7,622 nucleotides of DNA from Clostridiales bacterium. GTDB taxonomy: Bacteria; Bacillota; Clostridia; Lachnospirales; Lachnospiraceae. Shown one piece after another: positions 5,197-7,622 of this stretch. Under the pieces are notes generated by a model. It was given only the letters and a program-made list of their open reading frames with translations. It was not told the origin of the DNA and made no database searches. The stretch's first letter is position 1, and each line of letters begins with the position of its first letter. Both the position numbers and the translations under genes were made by a program. The DNA lies in assembly GCA_019418195.1 (NCBI GenBank), contig DYCJ01000117.1:1-7622 (forward strand), given 5' to 3'.

Positions 5197-5628
5197 ATGA
5201 AGTATTCTACGAAGGTAAGTGACGCCGTCCACATCATGGCCTACATCGCCCTGAGCGGCGGCTGTCCTCTGTCCAGCGGGAAAATCGCGGAGAGCATCCG
5301 GACCAATCCCGGTTACGTGCGGCAGATGATGTCCGCCCTTCGAAAATCAGGGCTCCTCTCCAGTGTAAAGGGCCATCCCAGACCTGCACTGACCAGAGAA
5401 CCGTCTGCGATTACGCTTCTGGACGTATACAAAGCTGTGGAAGGAGAAAAACCACTTCTCCATCTGGATACCCATACAAACCCGGAGTGCGGCGTGGGTG
5501 TTAATATTCAGCTGGCGCTTCAGGATTATTTTGATCAGATACAGCAAAAAGCCGAGGAAGAGATGGAGAATATTACATTGCAGGATATATTAGACAATTA
5601 TCAGGAAAGGATCAGACAATTAAAATGA
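5197..5628 (+). CDS. Rrf2 family transcriptional regulator (Rrf2-b), paralogue of Rrf2-a
   Basis: A 143-residue DNA-binding protein that aligns without gaps to Rrf2-a for about 138 residues. The shared segments are the MKYSTK start, the helix-turn-helix IAESIRTNPGYVRQMMSALRK (about 30-50), LLDVYKAVEGEKPLLHLD (74-91) and HTNPECGVGVNIQ (93-105) with C98. Rrf2-a extends 11 residues further at its C-terminus. An Fe-S cluster cysteine triad is missing (only C23 and C98), so sensing by a single conserved Cys, a ligand or protein contact is more likely than an IscR-type cluster. It is divergent from the two sirtuin genes, with overlapping promoters and a palindrome between them, and overlaps pepT by 4 bp. 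It probably represses itself and the sirtuin pair and is co-transcribed with the peptidase. Confidence 0.93.
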   Translation: MKYSTKVSDAVHIMAYIALSGGCPLSSGKIAESIRTNPGYVRQMMSALRKSGLLSSVKGHPRPALTREPSAITLLDVYKAVEGEKPLLHLDTHTNPECGVGVNIQLALQDYFDQIQQKAEEEMENITLQDILDNYQERIRQLK

Positions 5629-6854
5629 AAGCATTCGAGAGATTATTAAAATACGCAGCAATCAGAACTCCCAGCGACGAAGAGAGCGGCACCGTGCCCT
5701 CCTCCGCCTGCCAGTTTGAGCTGGCACAGCATCTGTACCGGGAGCTTTTTACAATGGGAATCACGGACGTGAAAGTGGACACCCAGTGCTACCTGTACGC
5801 TCATATTCCCGCCACACTGGGCTATGAAGACCGGCCGAAACTCGGATTCATCGCACATCTGGACACAGTATCCGACTTCTGTGACCACCGGATCATCCCC
5901 GAAATCCACGAAGATTACAACGGCCGGGAACTGCCTCTTGGCACAAGCGGCCGCGTCCTGTCGCCGGATATGTTCCCACACTTAAAGGATCTGAAAGGAC
6001 GCACCCTGATCACAAGCGACGGAACTACGATCCTCGGCGCAGACGATAAGGCGGGAATCGCCGAGATCATGACCATGGCAGAGCGGATTCTGGATGAAAA
6101 TATCCCTCACGGTCCCATTTCCATCGCCTTTACTCCGGACGAGGAGATTGGCATGGGTGCCGCTCATTTTGATGTGGAAGAATTCGGCGCCGACTTTGCC
6201 TACACACTGGACGGAGACACGGAAGGCGAGATCCAGTATGAAAACTTCAACGCCGCCAAAGCGGAATTCCAGATCAGCGGCGTGAATGTTCATCCGGGCT
6301 CTTCCAAAGATATAATGGTAAACGCTTCTCTTGTTGCCATGGAGATTAATTCCATGCTGCCCGATGGGGAGACGCCCCGGGATACAGACGGTTACGAGGG
6401 CTTCTACCACCTCATCGACATGAAAGGTGATGTGGGAAATGCAGTACTCCGGTATATCATCCGGGACCATGATGCAGCGAAATTTGAAGAGCGCAAAGAG
6501 ACACTTCGGAATATAGAGAAAAAGATCAATCAGAAATGGGGCCGCGGCACTGCTGCTCTCACCATAACCGACCAGTACCGCAACATGGCGGAGATCATCT
6601 CCGGCTGTATGCATCTCATCGAAAATGCAAAGAAAGCCTGCCGGAATGCGGACGTCACACCGCTGATCCTCCCGATCCGGGGCGGCACAGACGGCGCCCA
6701 GTTAAGCTTCAAAGGACTGCCCTGTCCCAACCTGGGAACCGGTGGTCACGGATATCACGGGCCATATGAGCATATCACAGTCGAAGGTATGGACGCAGCG
6801 TGTGCGGTTGCACTGGAACTTGTGAAAATATATGCAGAACAGATATCCTTCTGA
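5625..6854 (+). CDS. pepT: Peptidase T (tripeptide aminopeptidase, M20B)
   Basis: A 409-residue cytosolic di-zinc aminopeptidase that removes the N-terminal residue from tripeptides. Length and motifs match PepT throughout: AHLDT (H78 zinc ligand, D80), GADDKAG (D140 bridging ligand), TPDEEIGMGA (E173 catalytic base, E174 ligand), TLDGD (D196 ligand), the dimerisation segment NVHPGSSKD (221-229), and GGHGYHGPYE near the C-terminus (H378 ligand). All expected metal and catalytic residues are present, so it should be active. The ATG at 5625 overlaps the Rrf2-b stop as ATGA. A purine-rich AGGAAAGG lies rather far upstream (about 14 nt), so translation probably depends on coupling to Rrf2-b. It converges with the Crp/Fnr gene, leaving 43 bp between the two stops. 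Confidence 0.97.
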   Translation: MKAFERLLKYAAIRTPSDEESGTVPSSACQFELAQHLYRELFTMGITDVKVDTQCYLYAHIPATLGYEDRPKLGFIAHLDTVSDFCDHRIIPEIHEDYNGRELPLGTSGRVLSPDMFPHLKDLKGRTLITSDGTTILGADDKAGIAEIMTMAERILDENIPHGPISIAFTPDEEIGMGAAHFDVEEFGADFAYTLDGDTEGEIQYENFNAAKAEFQISGVNVHPGSSKDIMVNASLVAMEINSMLPDGETPRDTDGYEGFYHLIDMKGDVGNAVLRYIIRDHDAAKFEERKETLRNIEKKINQKWGRGTAALTITDQYRNMAEIISGCMHLIENAKKACRNADVTPLILPIRGGTDGAQLSFKGLPCPNLGTGGHGYHGPYEHITVEGMDAACAVALELVKIYAEQISF

Positions 6855-6856
6855 CC

Positions 6857-6878
6857 GGGCAGTCCGATCTGACTGTTC
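6857..6878 (+). terminator. Weak hairpin after pepT, possible terminator
   Basis: GGGCAGTC (6857-6864) can pair with GACTGTTC (6871-6878) across a 6-nt loop, using two G-U pairs. The following sequence is T-rich but has no uninterrupted T-run, so intrinsic termination would be weak. Confidence 0.3.
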
Positions 6879-6897
6879 TGTCTGCTCTTCAGTTCTG

Positions 6898-7557
6898 TCA
6901 TTTCAGTACAAAGTGATTTCTGTCAAAGGACAGTATCCCCTCATCCCGCATCCTGCACAGCTCTGCGGACATGGCGCTCCGGTCCACGGAGAGAAAGTCC
7001 GCGAGCTGCTGCCGGTTAAAGGGGATATCAAATACCGGGCTTCCGGCTCTCTGGGACTGCTCTGACAGATAAGAGAGAAGCTTTTCCCTTGTCGTTCTTC
7101 TGGACATATGCTCCAGCTTCTGGGTTAGCATTTTATTCTTTTGAGCGAGCACAGTAAGCAGATTGCGGATCAGCCGCCCGTGGAACTGACAGGCCGACGG
7201 GCACATGGTGAGAATCCGCTTCACATCCAGGAAGAGCACTTTACTCGGTTTTACAGCAACCGCATTATTCATTAATTCATCGCTCCCGAGGCAGGCATAC
7301 ACTTCACCGAATATTTCTCCTTCTGAAATCTCGCTGAGGATACTCAGATTCCCCCAGTAATCTTCTTTCTGGATATGGATACATCCCTCCAGAAGCAGCG
7401 CCACACTGTCAATGCGCTCTCCCCTGATGAAGATGTTCTCTCCCTTATGATAACTCCGCGTTACTGCGGATAAACAGTCCAGCATAGATGTAAGTTCATC
7501 TTCACTGATTCCCTGAAACAGCTTTGAATTTTTTAGTAGTGATAAATATTTTTTCAT
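6898..7557 (-). CDS. Crp/Fnr family transcriptional regulator
   Basis: A 219-residue protein with an N-terminal cyclic-nucleotide-type beta-roll (about 12-125; FIRGERIDSVALLLEGCIHI and SEGEIFGEVYA). A long dimerisation helix (about 126-150) follows, then a C-terminal Crp-type winged helix (about 155-219) with the recognition segment NRQQLADFLSVDRSAMSAEL (181-200). The cAMP-pocket arginine motif of true CRP is not evident. Cysteines C89, C119 and C123 (CPSAC) recall clostridial Crp/Fnr proteins whose effector may be redox-related, but the Fnr N-terminal cysteine cluster is missing. ATG 7557 follows AAAGG with a 5-nt spacer. An inverted repeat upstream suggests autoregulation. The gene is convergent with pepT and not obviously linked to the sirtuin module. 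Confidence 0.94.
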   Translation of the reverse strand: MKKYLSLLKNSKLFQGISEDELTSMLDCLSAVTRSYHKGENIFIRGERIDSVALLLEGCIHIQKEDYWGNLSILSEISEGEIFGEVYACLGSDELMNNAVAVKPSKVLFLDVKRILTMCPSACQFHGRLIRNLLTVLAQKNKMLTQKLEHMSRRTTREKLLSYLSEQSQRAGSPVFDIPFNRQQLADFLSVDRSAMSAELCRMRDEGILSFDRNHFVLK

Positions 7558-7569
7558 AATTGCCTTTCT

Positions 7570-7583
7570 GTTGTATTTACAAC
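7570..7583. promoter_or_regulatory. Perfect inverted repeat upstream of the Crp/Fnr gene
   Basis: On the minus strand it reads GTTGTA-AA-TACAAC: two perfect 6-bp arms 12-25 nt before the start codon and next to the SD. A -10-like TACAAT (7604-7599) lies upstream; its -35 would fall at or beyond the window edge. The position fits an autoregulatory operator for a dimeric Crp/Fnr protein. A small mRNA hairpin is the alternative. Confidence 0.4.
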
Positions 7584-7622
7584 CGTCTTGTTTTAAACAT
7601 TGTACTATGCTCAGAATACATC

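Noticed and set aside
5017..5232. A 71-residue minus-strand ORF in the leader region
   Set aside because: It reads through palindromic leader sequence and into antisense Rrf2-b. It has no RBS support and no family likeness.
5982..6614. A 210-residue minus-strand ORF
   Set aside because: It lies wholly antisense to pepT, whose active-site residues are intact. It is a by-product of pepT codon use.

Overview
The window looks like chromosomal DNA from a Gram-positive anaerobe of the Clostridia, most likely Lachnospiraceae-like. The reasons are strong GGAGG-type ribosome binding sites, moderate GC, and the protein families present: Rrf2 and Crp/Fnr regulators of clostridial type, class-M-like sirtuins, a YjjU-type patatin, PepT and an SPL-like radical SAM pair. 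No RNA gene, CRISPR array, transposase or integrase was seen.

Layout. (i) 1-2814, minus strand: an Rrf2 regulator (here Rrf2-a) is followed by a patatin-like lipase and two overlapping small radical SAM genes. The last of these runs off the left edge. The patatin and the two radical SAM genes are spaced as one translationally coupled operon; Rrf2-a lies 55 bp upstream of the patatin with no visible terminator between. (ii) 2815-3160: an AT-rich divergent control region with two palindromes leads rightward into a short ORF that is the C-terminal remnant of a sirtuin-like gene. (iii) 3095-4912, minus strand: two tandem, divergent sirtuin-like (SirTM-type) genes. (iv) 4913-5196: a divergent control region with overlapping back-to-back promoters, a palindrome, and a GC-rich strongly structured leader. 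(v) 5197-6854, plus strand: a second Rrf2 regulator (Rrf2-b) with a 4-bp overlap into pepT (peptidase T). (vi) 6898-7557, minus strand: a Crp/Fnr-family regulator convergent with pepT.

How it fits together. The main pattern is a duplicated module, 'Rrf2 regulator divergent from a sirtuin-like gene'. One copy (2350-3160) has its sirtuin reduced to a C-terminal stub. The other (3095-5628) carries two sirtuins, one with the class-M Gln and one with Glu at the position of the canonical catalytic His. The control regions share a TGTWA-N9-TAACA palindrome, a plausible Rrf2 operator. The usual class-M partners (macrodomain hydrolase, GcvH-L, lipoate ligase) are absent from the window. The substrate of the sirtuins is therefore open, and a link to the lipase or the radical SAM pair is inference only.
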